From JAZQQB01 sp045628865 (lineage in GTDB: Bacteria; Bacillota; Clostridia; Lachnospirales; Lachnospiraceae): 13,754 nt of DNA. A program made the position numbers and the translations under genes. The stretch lies in the NCBI GenBank assembly GCA_045628865.1, contig JAZQQB010000083.1, positions 1-13,754 on the forward strand. Direction: 5' to 3'. Within the stretch, counting starts at the first letter, position 1. Every line of letters starts with the position of its first letter. Shown in pieces: positions 1 to 7,163 of this stretch. The notes under the pieces were generated by a model. That model saw only the letters and a program-made list of their open reading frames with translations, was not told the DNA's origin and made no database searches.

Positions 1-867
1 AAGCAGAATAATCCGGTTTCAAGGCCGTTAGCCAGGGTAATTACGGTTACTAGTGGAAAGGGTGGTGTTGGTAAATCCAATACTGCAATTAACTTAGCGG
101 TTCAGTTTAAAAAGCTTGGAAAAAGAGTGATTATTTTAGATGCCGATTTTGGATTGGCTAATATAGAGATTATGTTTGGTGCTATACCAAAGTATAATTT
201 GGGAGATTTGATTTATCAAAGAAAAAATATTAAGGATATTATTACCTGGGGACCTATGGATGTTGGCTTTATTTCCGGAGGCTCAGGTATAGCAGGAATG
301 GCAAATTTAAGTAAGGATTATCTTTCCTATATTATTCAGAATTTAGTAGAGCTAGATGCCTATGCGGATGTGATCATCATTGACACAGGCGCAGGCATTT
401 CAGATGCTGTACTAGAGTTTTTGGTGGCAAGCGGTGAGATATTGCTGATTACAACACCTGAACCAACCTCTATTACAGATTCTTATTCTCTGCTAAAAGC
501 TTTATCTCGTCATCCTAGGTACCAGGAGGAACTGACACAAATCAAGGTGATTGCCAACCGTGTAGATAAGGAAGAAGAAGGAACTTTATTATTTCAGAAA
601 CTTTATTCGGTGGTATCCCGGTACTTGAAGATTCCTATCAAATATTTGGGATGTATACCAGAGGATACTCAATTATCAAGAGCGGTCATGCAGCAAAAGC
701 CAATATCTTTACAAAACCCGAATGCAAAATCAGCTTCTTCTTATGAAGAAATTGCTGGAAAACTGATGAATGTGGAAACTACTAAAACAATTCGGAAAAG
801 AGGTATGGCAGCCTTTTTTACACATATGATCAATGGAAATAAAGAAAAGCTGCAACTTATGAAATGA
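1..867 (+). CDS. flhG: FlhG (YlxH), MinD-like ATPase for flagellar number/placement; 5' end cut by the window
   Basis: The frame is open from base 1, so the gene begins before the window; 288 residues are present and perhaps a dozen N-terminal ones are missing, judged from usual FlhG length near 290-300. A deviant Walker A motif (KGGVGKS) lies at bases 58-78, followed by DADFGLANIEIMFG at about 139-180 and a Walker B-like IIIDTGAG near 376-400. These mark the MinD/ParA family, and the NIEIMFG form after DAD is typical of FlhG rather than MinD. FlhG works with the SRP-type GTPase FlhF at the membrane to set flagellar number and position. The C-terminus (IRKRGMAAFFTHMING) could be the amphipathic membrane-binding helix seen in MinD-like proteins (inference). 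In related bacteria flhF lies just upstream. The gene ends in TGA and is followed by a strong terminator, so it closes the upstream flagellar operon. The first ATG inside the window (127) is internal, because Walker A lies before it. Confidence 0.93.
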   Translation, partial: KQNNPVSRPLARVITVTSGKGGVGKSNTAINLAVQFKKLGKRVIILDADFGLANIEIMFGAIPKYNLGDLIYQRKNIKDIITWGPMDVGFISGGSGIAGMANLSKDYLSYIIQNLVELDAYADVIIIDTGAGISDAVLEFLVASGEILLITTPEPTSITDSYSLLKALSRHPRYQEELTQIKVIANRVDKEEEGTLLFQKLYSVVSRYLKIPIKYLGCIPEDTQLSRAVMQQKPISLQNPNAKSASSYEEIAGKLMNVETTKTIRKRGMAAFFTHMINGNKEKLQLMK

Positions 868-872
868 GAAAT

Positions 873-920
873 AAATGATAGAACAATGGGTTGATGAAAC
901 CGTCTGTTCTATCATTTTTT
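873..920 (+). terminator. Rho-independent terminator after flhG
   Basis: A perfect 13-bp inverted repeat, bases 873-885 against 905-917 (core GATAGAACA / TGTTCTATC), encloses a 19-nt loop that can itself form GGTT/AACC. The 3' arm runs into six T (915-920). It separates flhG from the chemotaxis operon. Confidence 0.9.
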
Positions 921-957
921 AATTATATTAACAAATGAGCGATATTTCGACAATTTA

Positions 958-999
958 CACGAAAAATGACACAAAATAGCACATGATATTGGTTTCGTG
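958..999. repeat. 7-bp inverted repeat CACGAAA ... TTTCGTG in the che promoter region
   Basis: The left arm is at 958-964 and the right arm at 993-999, with 28 nt between. The right arm covers the place where a -35 box would sit for the -10 at 1016-1021. It could be an operator or chance; nothing more is visible. Confidence 0.35.
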
Positions 1000-1021
1000 A
1001 AAATGAAGTTATCGGTATAAT
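993..1021 (+). promoter_or_regulatory. Probable promoter of the PilZ-che operon
   Basis: A perfect TATAAT is at 1016-1021. The expected -35 position (993-998, TTTCGT) matches TTGACA poorly, and there is no extended TG. This fits a housekeeping-type promoter that may need an activator. It lies after the flhG terminator and 18 bp before the first gene's ATG, with the SD AGAGGTGA at 1028-1035. Confidence 0.55.
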
Positions 1022-1039
1022 AAAATAAGAGGTGAGAAT

Positions 1040-1774
1040 ATGCTTGAAGATTATTTGAGAACAGGTGATAAAGTAGAATTAGAGGCCATGAAGCAGATTG
1101 ATTTAGAAGACGGCGGAACGGAATCAGGCGGAAAAAAACAATATGTTACAAAGCTATATGACATTTTGAGCGAGGATCGTTTTGAACTTTTAATGCCAAT
1201 GGAGCAGACAAAACTGATCCTGCTTCCTGTTGATAGTGAATATAATTTATGCTTTGTAGCCAATGATAATCAGCTATACCAGTGTAGCGCAAGAATTATT
1301 GACAGATATAAGAGCAATAATGTTTATATTCTTGCCATGGAGATGACATCAAATTTAAGAAGATTCCAAAGAAGAGAATATTATCGATTTAATTGTGTTC
1401 TTGATATGGATTCTAGATGCTTGGTGAAGGAAGAATTATCTGCGGTTGAAGCAAAAAGAGATTATTTATTGCCAGGACTTCCACTAAGACATAGTGTGAT
1501 TGTGGATATCAGTGGTGGTGGACTTCGATTCGTAAGTAAGGCAAAATACAAACCGGGAAATTTGATCTATTGTAAATTTAATCTTTTACAGGGCGGAGAA
1601 TGGTATGAATATAACGTAATTGGAGAAATTCTTTCGGCTACAGAGCTACAGAATAAGGAAGAAGAAGTGGAACACCGATTACAGTTCATCAATATGGACA
1701 ATGATGATCGGGAAACTATTATCAGATATATATTCGAGGAAGAAAGAAAATACAGAAAACGAACGAAAGGATAA
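1040..1774 (+). CDS. YcgR-like PilZ protein (c-di-GMP-responsive flagellar brake)
   Basis: The protein has 244 residues. The N-terminal half (about 1-105) is a beta-rich YcgR-N/PilZN-like region, and the C-terminal half (about 108-238) is a PilZ domain. Both c-di-GMP-binding elements are seen: the arginine motif R112-x3-R116 within RRFQRREYYRF and D156-x-S158-x-x-G161 (DISGGG). Known YcgR/DgrA/MotI proteins bind c-di-GMP and slow or disengage the motor, so the same job is inferred here. The start ATG follows AGAGGTGA closely. It is the first gene of the operon, 7 bp before cheB, so c-di-GMP sensing is co-transcribed with chemotaxis. Family assignment is firm; which motor part it contacts cannot be told from sequence. 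Confidence 0.88.
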   Translation: MLEDYLRTGDKVELEAMKQIDLEDGGTESGGKKQYVTKLYDILSEDRFELLMPMEQTKLILLPVDSEYNLCFVANDNQLYQCSARIIDRYKSNNVYILAMEMTSNLRRFQRREYYRFNCVLDMDSRCLVKEELSAVEAKRDYLLPGLPLRHSVIVDISGGGLRFVSKAKYKPGNLIYCKFNLLQGGEWYEYNVIGEILSATELQNKEEEVEHRLQFINMDNDDRETIIRYIFEEERKYRKRTKG

Positions 1775-1781
1775 CCGAATT

Positions 1782-2858
1782 ATGAAAAAAATTCTGATAG
1801 TTGATGACTCTGCACTCATGAGAAGAATACTGTGTGATATAATTGAGGAAAATAAAGAATACCAAGTGGAAGACAAGGCAGCAAACGGATTAGAAGCTTT
1901 AGAACTCCTCAGAAAAAAGAAATATGATGCAGTTATTCTTGACGTGAATATGCCGGTTATGACAGGAATCGAACTTCTGGAAAAAATCCAGGAGGAAAAA
2001 ATCGATGCAAGGGTTATGATGGCAAGCACCGATACAAGAGATGGGGCTCAGACAACACTTGAGGCTTTGGAAAAAGGCGCATTGGATTTTATTCATAAAC
2101 CGGATAATGTCAGAGAATGCCGAGTTGAACATTTCAAAAACAAATTTTTTGAAATTTTAGACGTAGTTTCTGAAAGTAAATTTTCGTTTGTGAAAACTTC
2201 GGTACAGAAAAATGTATTAGAAGAAAAAAAGGAACAGGAACTGATCAAGCCTGAACCAAGAAAAACGTCAACCACAAGGAACTCTAAAATTGTAGCGATA
2301 GCCAGCTCGACTGGTGGACCAAAAGCATTGCAGGAAGTTATTCCAAAACTTCCGGCAGGACTAAATGCACCAGTTTTATTGGTACAGCACATGCCACCTA
2401 ACTTTACAAAATCCTTGGCGGACAGATTAAATACCTTAAGCGATGTGACTGTTAAGGAAGCAGAGGAAGGCGAAGAACTTCAAAAAGGCTGGGTATATGT
2501 TTCCAAAGGTGGAAAACACATGACGGTTACTACGAATGGTGGGAAAACAATAATCCATTATAATGACAACCCACCAAGAGAAGGTGTGAAGCCATGTGCA
2601 AACTATATGTATGAATCTTTGAAAGATGTTTCTGCTGACCAAGTTGTATGTGTTGTTATGACAGGAATGGGAGCAGATGGAACCGAAGGTATTAAGAATT
2701 TAAAGAAAACCAAGAAACTACATGTAATTGCTCAAGAATCGAGCACTTGTGCAGTATATGGAATGCCTAAGAGCGTTGTAAATGCAAATCTGTCAGATCA
2801 GATCGTTCCATTAGATAAGATTGCACAGGAAATCATCACGAACGTGGGGGTACGTTAG
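1782..2858 (+). CDS. cheB: CheB, chemoreceptor methylesterase / glutamine deamidase
   Basis: The protein has 358 residues. Residues 1-120 are a response-regulator receiver domain with acidic pocket D8/D9, phospho-acceptor D54 (VILDVNMP) and K106 (HKP). A charged linker (about 135-165) leads to the methylesterase domain. Its catalytic triad is visible as S176 in ASSTGGP, H203 in QHMPP and D299 in TGMGADG. When phosphorylated by CheA it removes methyl groups from receptor glutamates, the counterpart of CheR, which is not in this window. The start at 1782 is chosen because MKKILIVDDS is the normal start of a receiver domain and GAAAGGA (1764-1770) lies 11 nt upstream; the frame is open further upstream but overlaps the PilZ gene. 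It ends in TAG one base before the cheA ATG, so the two are probably translationally coupled. Confidence 0.95.
   Translation: MKKILIVDDSALMRRILCDIIEENKEYQVEDKAANGLEALELLRKKKYDAVILDVNMPVMTGIELLEKIQEEKIDARVMMASTDTRDGAQTTLEALEKGALDFIHKPDNVRECRVEHFKNKFFEILDVVSESKFSFVKTSVQKNVLEEKKEQELIKPEPRKTSTTRNSKIVAIASSTGGPKALQEVIPKLPAGLNAPVLLVQHMPPNFTKSLADRLNTLSDVTVKEAEEGEELQKGWVYVSKGGKHMTVTTNGGKTIIHYNDNPPREGVKPCANYMYESLKDVSADQVVCVVMTGMGADGTEGIKNLKKTKKLHVIAQESSTCAVYGMPKSVVNANLSDQIVPLDKIAQEIITNVGVR
2846..2850 (+). promoter_or_regulatory. Unusual G5 ribosome-binding site deciding the cheA start
   Basis: GGGGGT lies inside the end of cheB with 8 nt between it and the ATG at 2860. GGGGG pairs with the 16S CCUCC tail through one central G-U. 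The same element precedes three other genes in the window. Confidence 0.6.
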
Positions 2859-2859
2859 C

Positions 2860-4956
2860 ATGGACACAAGTCAATATTTAGGAATTTTCCTCGATGAAAC
2901 AAAAGAACATTTGGAAAACTTAAACACACAGATCATGAATCTGGAACAGGAACCAGAGAACATGGACACTATTAATGAAATTTTCCGTGCTGCACATTCC
3001 ATGAAAGGTATGGCAGGAACCATGGGATATAAGAGAATGCAGACTTTGACCCATGATATGGAAAATGTTTTTACAGAAGTACGTTCAGGTAATATTAAAG
3101 TTACATCAAACATGATTGACATTCTGTTCCAAACATTGGATGCATTAGAAGGTTACCTTGATCTTATTCAGAATACACAGGATGAAGGAACTAATGATAA
3201 TGAAAATCTGATCAAGGCTTTGAATGATATTTTGAACGGAAAAGATGGCGGAGATTCAGAAACGTCTCAGGAAGAAACGCCTGCAGAAGCTCCAAAGGAA
3301 GAAACAGAGGCAGAAGTTAAGGCTGAAGGAGCAGGTACAACTGCTAAGTGGGCTAATATCGAACTAAAAGATAAAGAAAAGGCTTCTTTAGATGAAGCGA
3401 TTGAAGCAGGAAATAAAATATATGGCATGACGGTACAAATTCAGGAGAATTGTATTTTAAAGGCTGCGAGAGCGTTCCTTGTTTTCAAAGCAATCGAAGA
3501 TTTTGGAGAGATTATTGTATCTGATCCAAGTGCACAGGATATTGAAGATGAAAAGTTTGGACTTGATTTTAGTTTGATTGTTGCAACGAAAGCTAAATTA
3601 GAGGAATTGATCAATTCTGCGAAAGGTGTTTCAGAAATAGAAGATGTTATTGGTGCTGAGTATTCACAGGCACCTGCTGAGGAAGCTCCAAAGGAAGAAG
3701 CAAAACCAGTAGAACAGAAAACGGAAACACCAGCACCGGCAGCACCGGCTGCAGCACCAGCACAGAAGGCACCAGCAAAGAAGGCACCAGCAGAAAAACC
3801 TGTTGTAAATAGAACGGTTCGAGTTGATATTGAAAAATTGGATGTATTAATGAACCTTGTAAGTGAGCTTATCATTGCAAAGAATTCTCTTGTTAGTGCG
3901 TCAAGTGCAGATGCCAATGCAAGTTCATTTAATGAACAGATTGAATATCTGGAAAGTGTAACAACCAACCTCCATGAATCAGTCATGAAGGTTCGAATGG
4001 TTCCTATTGAAAGCTGCGTATCCAAGTTCCCACGAATGATCAGAGATCTTTCTAAGAAGTTAGGTAAGCAGATGGAACTAACCATGACTGGTGAAGAAAC
4101 AGAATTAGATCGTACAGTAGTAGATGAAATTGGCGATCCATTGATGCATTTGCTTAGAAATTCTGCAGACCATGGTTTGGAATCCTCAGAAACTCGTGCT
4201 CAGCGTGGTAAACCTGCTGTTGGACAGATTTTCTTAAATGCATATCAGGATGGTAATAACGTTATCATTGAAGTTGGTGATGATGGTAATGGTATTGATA
4301 CAGAAGCTGTAAAGAGAAAAGGAATTGAAAGAGGTGTTATTACTCAGGAACAGGGTGATAATATGTCAGAAAAGGAAATCATTGGTTTGCTTTTCAATGC
4401 AGGTTTCTCTACGGCAAAAGAGATTACAGACGTATCTGGTCGAGGCGTTGGTCTTGACGTTGTAAAATCTAAGATTGAATCATTAAGTGGTGAAGTTGAA
4501 GTTAAGAGTAAGTTGGGAGAAGGTTCCACATGGACAATCCGCTTACCTTTAACACTTGCAATTATTCAGGCTCTGATGGTTGAAGTTGGAGAAGAAAAAT
4601 ATGCAATATCCTTAAGTTCAATCCAGACAATTGAAAGCATCACAAAAGATGATATCAAACTTGTACAGGCAAAAGAAGTAATTCATCTTCGTGGAACAGT
4701 TATCCCAATTATCCGCCTGAATAATGTCCTTGATACAGAAAGCAAAAAAGGTCCTGATGAAGACATGACAGTCGTTATCGTTAAGAAAGGCGATAAACAG
4801 GCAGGACTTGTAGTAGATGAATTGATCGGACAGCAGGAAATCGTTATTAAATCATTGGGTAAATATATCAGTAAGACAAAATTTATCAGCGGCGCTACAA
4901 TCCTTGGCGATGGCGAAGTTGCTTTGATTATTGATCCTAACCCGCTTATTGGGTAA
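2860..4956 (+). CDS. cheA: CheA, chemotaxis histidine kinase
   Basis: The protein has 698 residues in the classical P1-P5 order. P1 (1-125) carries the phospho-histidine H46 in AAHSMKG. P2 (about 165-262) is the CheY/CheB docking domain. P3 dimerisation begins near 317, and the P4 ATPase has N434 in LLRNSADHG (N box), DDGNGID at 474-480 (G1) and SGRGVGLDVV at 526-535 (G2). P5 (about 562-698) is the CheW-like receptor-coupling domain. The two linkers around P2 are rich in A, P, E and K. CheA autophosphorylates under receptor control and passes phosphate to CheY and CheB. The start at 2860 gives MDTSQYLGIF, the usual beginning of P1, with a GGGGGT ribosome site; earlier in-frame codons overlap cheB. 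It is followed 33 bp later by cheW. Confidence 0.96.
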   Translation: MDTSQYLGIFLDETKEHLENLNTQIMNLEQEPENMDTINEIFRAAHSMKGMAGTMGYKRMQTLTHDMENVFTEVRSGNIKVTSNMIDILFQTLDALEGYLDLIQNTQDEGTNDNENLIKALNDILNGKDGGDSETSQEETPAEAPKEETEAEVKAEGAGTTAKWANIELKDKEKASLDEAIEAGNKIYGMTVQIQENCILKAARAFLVFKAIEDFGEIIVSDPSAQDIEDEKFGLDFSLIVATKAKLEELINSAKGVSEIEDVIGAEYSQAPAEEAPKEEAKPVEQKTETPAPAAPAAAPAQKAPAKKAPAEKPVVNRTVRVDIEKLDVLMNLVSELIIAKNSLVSASSADANASSFNEQIEYLESVTTNLHESVMKVRMVPIESCVSKFPRMIRDLSKKLGKQMELTMTGEETELDRTVVDEIGDPLMHLLRNSADHGLESSETRAQRGKPAVGQIFLNAYQDGNNVIIEVGDDGNGIDTEAVKRKGIERGVITQEQGDNMSEKEIIGLLFNAGFSTAKEITDVSGRGVGLDVVKSKIESLSGEVEVKSKLGEGSTWTIRLPLTLAIIQALMVEVGEEKYAISLSSIQTIESITKDDIKLVQAKEVIHLRGTVIPIIRLNNVLDTESKKGPDEDMTVVIVKKGDKQAGLVVDELIGQQEIVIKSLGKYISKTKFISGATILGDGEVALIIDPNPLIG
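3286..3699. repeat. 18-bp direct repeat in the two CheA linkers
   Basis: An identical 18-base segment, coding for EAPKEE, occurs at 3286-3303 (P1-P2 linker) and 3682-3699 (P2-P3 linker). It is a low-complexity coding repeat. Confidence 0.6.
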
Positions 4957-4989
4957 TGAACAGACGAAAAGAAAGGATTGGGTAAAACA

Positions 4990-5442
4990 ATGGAAGATGA
5001 ATTAAAAGTCAATCTTGAGACCACACAGTTTATTGTGATCAAAATAGGTGATGAACAGTATGGAATCAATATCAATAACATTGATAATATTTTAAGAACA
5101 CAGCATATTACCAGAGTCCCAAAGGTTGCGAATTATATAAAAGGAGTTATCAACCTTCGAGGCGAAGTAATTCCGGTTATTTCACTTAGACTTCGTATGG
5201 GACTTTCTGAGGATGAACTTACCAAGAATACCAGAATTATTATCCTCAAAGTAGAACAGCAGGAAGTAATGGGGGTTATTGTTGATGAAGTAAAAGAAGT
5301 TGTAACACTTGATGAGGAACATATGGAAAAAGTTTCTTATGAAAATAGAGATGACAAATCAAACTTTATTTATGGAATTGGTAAATATGATGCTGGTTTA
5401 ATTTCATTATTGGATTTAAATACAATCGTATTAGAAAACTAA
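4990..5442 (+). CDS. cheW: CheW, receptor-kinase coupling protein
   Basis: The 150-residue protein is a single CheW domain. The central INLRGEVIPVISLR segment (54-67) is the family signature at the receptor and CheA-P5 contact surface. It links methyl-accepting receptors to CheA in the membrane array. The ATG at 4990 is chosen. A TTG at 4978 is in frame, but it directly abuts the AAAGGA ribosome site (4972-4977), which suits the ATG better although the 12-nt spacing is long. It lies between cheA and cheC; the stop overlaps a second strong SD-like AAAAGGAG (5441-5448) that has no start codon after it. Confidence 0.94.
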   Translation: MEDELKVNLETTQFIVIKIGDEQYGININNIDNILRTQHITRVPKVANYIKGVINLRGEVIPVISLRLRMGLSEDELTKNTRIIILKVEQQEVMGVIVDEVKEVVTLDEEHMEKVSYENRDDKSNFIYGIGKYDAGLISLLDLNTIVLEN

Positions 5443-5451
5443 AAGGAGTAA

Positions 5452-5477
5452 CTCATAGCGGCTTAGGCTGCTATGAG
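5452..5477 (+). promoter_or_regulatory. Stable hairpin in the cheW-cheC spacer, possible translational switch
   Basis: Eleven base pairs (one G-U) close a TTAG tetraloop, with outer arms CTCATAG (5452-5458) and CTATGAG (5471-5477). There is no T-run after it, so it is not a normal terminator. CTATGAG occurs again at 5506-5512, overlapping the cheC ribosome-binding site (TGAGG), so the 5' arm has two possible partners. A regulatory role is inferred. Confidence 0.5.
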
Positions 5478-5521
5478 AATTCTTTGATTATTGGCGTTGA
5501 ATCGTCTATGAGGTTGAATTT

Positions 5522-6136
5522 ATGGGTGATATTACAGTAGATAATATTTCGGAAACTTATCTTGATGTCCTACGTGAGATTGGAAATATTGGCGCAGGAA
5601 ATGCAATGACGGCCTTGGCTCAGATGTTGGGCAGAAAAGTGGATATGAAAGTCCCACAGATCATGCTTCTTGATTTTCCGCAGGTAGGAGAAGCAATGGG
5701 TGGAGAAGAAACACTGATGGCTGGTATTTATTTTAAAGTTGATGGTGATATTCGAGGCAGTATTATGTTCCTTCTGGAAAGTGAATCTGCCAAAACATTG
5801 GTATCAATGCTGATGGGAACAGAGCCAGAAGAAGGGCAGTTCTCAGAGATGGAAGCCTCAGCGCTGAAAGAAATCGGCAATATTATAGCTGGATCTTATT
5901 TGAATTCTATGGCGCAATTAACGAACTTGGTAATTTATCCATCTGTTCCAGATATGACATTTGATATGGCAGGAGCAATTCTAAGTGTTCCTGCAATTGA
6001 GTTCGGAGAAACGGGAGATAAGATGTTATTTATTCAGACCCATTTCTTTGATGAGGCTCAGATTAATGGATATTTTATTCTGGTTCCGGAGATGGAATCC
6101 TATACAAAGATATTACATGCATTGGGAATGGCATAG
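5522..6136 (+). CDS. cheC: CheC, CheY-P phosphatase of the CheC/FliY/CheX family
   Basis: The protein has 204 residues with two copies of the CheC active-site signature: D15-x3-E19-x2-N22 (LREIGNIGAGNA) and S113-x3-E117-x2-N120 (LKEIGNIIAGSY). Both catalytic E/N pairs are intact, as in two-site CheC proteins. CheC dephosphorylates CheY-P and binds CheD, inhibiting its deamidase action; cheD follows 37 bp downstream, as usual. It lacks the N-terminal CheY-binding and C-terminal SpoA parts of FliY, so this is CheC and not the switch protein. The start follows TGAGG with 8 nt spacing. It ends with two consecutive amber codons (TAG TAG, 6134-6139). The 79-bp gap before it is the longest in the operon and holds a strong hairpin. 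Confidence 0.94.
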   Translation: MGDITVDNISETYLDVLREIGNIGAGNAMTALAQMLGRKVDMKVPQIMLLDFPQVGEAMGGEETLMAGIYFKVDGDIRGSIMFLLESESAKTLVSMLMGTEPEEGQFSEMEASALKEIGNIIAGSYLNSMAQLTNLVIYPSVPDMTFDMAGAILSVPAIEFGETGDKMLFIQTHFFDEAQINGYFILVPEMESYTKILHALGMA

Positions 6137-6173
6137 TAGCAATTTGAAACAAACAAAGAAAGGTTAATACCTT

Positions 6174-6668
6174 ATGAGTGAAATGATAAAAGTAGGTATG
6201 GCTGATCTAAAGACTTGTGTCGCTCCTAATGCAATTACGACGTTAGGACTTGGTTCCTGCGTTGGAATTGCAATCAGAGACCCAATTACGAAGATTGGCG
6301 GATTGGCACATATTATGCTGCCTGATTCATCTGCGATTGCGAACAATACGAATATTCCTAAATTTGCGGATACAGGCATTGAAGAATTGGTAAAACAGAT
6401 TGTTGCACTAGGCGCAAACAGACAACGACTGGTTGCCAAAATTGCAGGTGGGGCACAAATGTTTGCGTTTCAGAGTAGCGCTGGAAGTGGTGGTGCCATT
6501 AAGGTTGGAGAAAGAAATGTGGCGGCTACCAAGAAGAAACTGGCTGAGTTAAATATTAAGATCCTTGCTGAGGATACGGGATTAAATTACGGTAGAACAG
6601 TCATTTTTTATCCAGAAACCGGTAATTATGTGATCAAAGCTGTGGGTAAGGCAGAAACTATCATTTAA
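6174..6668 (+). CDS. cheD: CheD, chemoreceptor glutamine deamidase
   Basis: The protein has 164 residues. The CheD catalytic set is seen as T23 and C29 in TLGLGSCV and H46 in LAHIMLPDS, matching Thr21/Cys27/His44 of Thermotoga CheD. It converts specific receptor glutamines to glutamates and stimulates CheC phosphatase, forming the feedback loop of the Bacillus-type adaptation system. The start MSEMIKVGMAD at 6174 follows AAAGAAAGG; a second in-frame ATG at 6183 is possible. It is followed 19 bp later by a small membrane protein gene. Confidence 0.95.
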   Translation: MSEMIKVGMADLKTCVAPNAITTLGLGSCVGIAIRDPITKIGGLAHIMLPDSSAIANNTNIPKFADTGIEELVKQIVALGANRQRLVAKIAGGAQMFAFQSSAGSGGAIKVGERNVAATKKKLAELNIKILAEDTGLNYGRTVIFYPETGNYVIKAVGKAETII

Positions 6669-6687
6669 AGATAAGAGAGAGAACATA

Positions 6688-7125
6688 ATGAGAAAACTGA
6701 AAACAAAAACAATACCATGTTTGGTTATGTTGATTGGGGCGGTGGCTACTCTTGCAATTACTTATTATAACCACTACTCATCAAGAGAAACCCTGGAGGT
6801 TTTGCTGATTTCACTTTTGGCATGTTACTTTATAGGAACGTTGGTGAAAACAGCGCTAGACCGTATTGAAATTCCGATTCCGTTGGAGGAATCAGAAGAA
6901 ACTGAGGAATTGGAAGAAATAATTGATGAAGCCGATTATGAAGACGGCTATTATGACGAAAGTTTTGCTGAAACGAACATAGATAAAATGGGGATCATGG
7001 AAGAGTATCCTGAAGAATTCACGGATGAGAGCGAAGAATTTTTTGTGGAAGATTCTTACCCAAAGGATGGGGAATCAGAAGAAACTGAATCCTATGAAGC
7101 GGATTACGAGAATGAGTTTTCATAA
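6688..7125 (+). CDS. Small two-TM protein with long acidic tail, function unknown
   Basis: I do not recognise a family. The 145-residue product has a basic start (RKLKTK), a first hydrophobic helix at about 9-27, a second at about 36-55, and then an extremely acidic, probably disordered tail (67-145) with many E, D, S and Y and only two lysines. The charge pattern predicts a helical hairpin with both ends in the cytoplasm. It lies 19 bp after cheD and 38 bp before the sigma-factor gene, and its SD is the purine stretch AGAGAGAG. Genes at the cheD-sigma-28 junction are often motility accessories, so a link to flagella is plausible but not shown. The translated frame, RBS and operon position make it a real gene. 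Confidence 0.8.
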   Translation: MRKLKTKTIPCLVMLIGAVATLAITYYNHYSSRETLEVLLISLLACYFIGTLVKTALDRIEIPIPLEESEETEELEEIIDEADYEDGYYDESFAETNIDKMGIMEEYPEEFTDESEEFFVEDSYPKDGESEETESYEADYENEFS

Positions 7126-7150
7126 GAACCTTTGGGAGAATGATATAATT

Positions 7151-7155
7151 GGGGG
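7151..7155 (+). promoter_or_regulatory. Unusual G5 ribosome-binding site deciding the sigma-28 gene start
   Basis: GGGGGT leaves 8 nt between the G-run and the ATG at 7164. A TTG at 7149 is also in frame, with GGGAG at 7134-7138 upstream of it, so a five-residue longer product cannot be excluded. Confidence 0.55.
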
Positions 7156-7163
7156 TTACGATT

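Noticed and set aside
1006..1022. Minus-strand ACCGATAA resembling the sigma-28 -10 box GCCGATAA
   Set aside because: There is no TAAA element 15-16 bp upstream on that strand and no minus-strand gene to drive.
1620..1781. Upstream in-frame extension of cheB from an ATG at 1620
   Set aside because: It overlaps the PilZ gene in another frame and adds residues with no relation to a receiver domain; MKKILIVDDS at 1782 with its own SD is the natural start.
2821..2859. Upstream in-frame start for cheA at 2821
   Set aside because: It lies inside the cheB 3' end, has no SD, and P1 domains start with the MDTSQYLGIF-type sequence at 2860.
3441..4085. Long minus-strand open frame (214 codons) opposite cheA
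   Set aside because: It is the antisense shadow of the Ala/Pro/Glu-rich CheA coding sequence; there is no SD or domain and cheA is clearly the real gene. The other minus-strand frames are likewise shadows.
7141..7149. Perfect extended -10 (TG-A-TATAAT) just before the sigma-28 gene
   Set aside because: No -35 is visible, and transcription from it would start at about 7156, after the ribosome-binding site, giving an almost leaderless mRNA. Probably chance, though 5'-end mapping could revive it.
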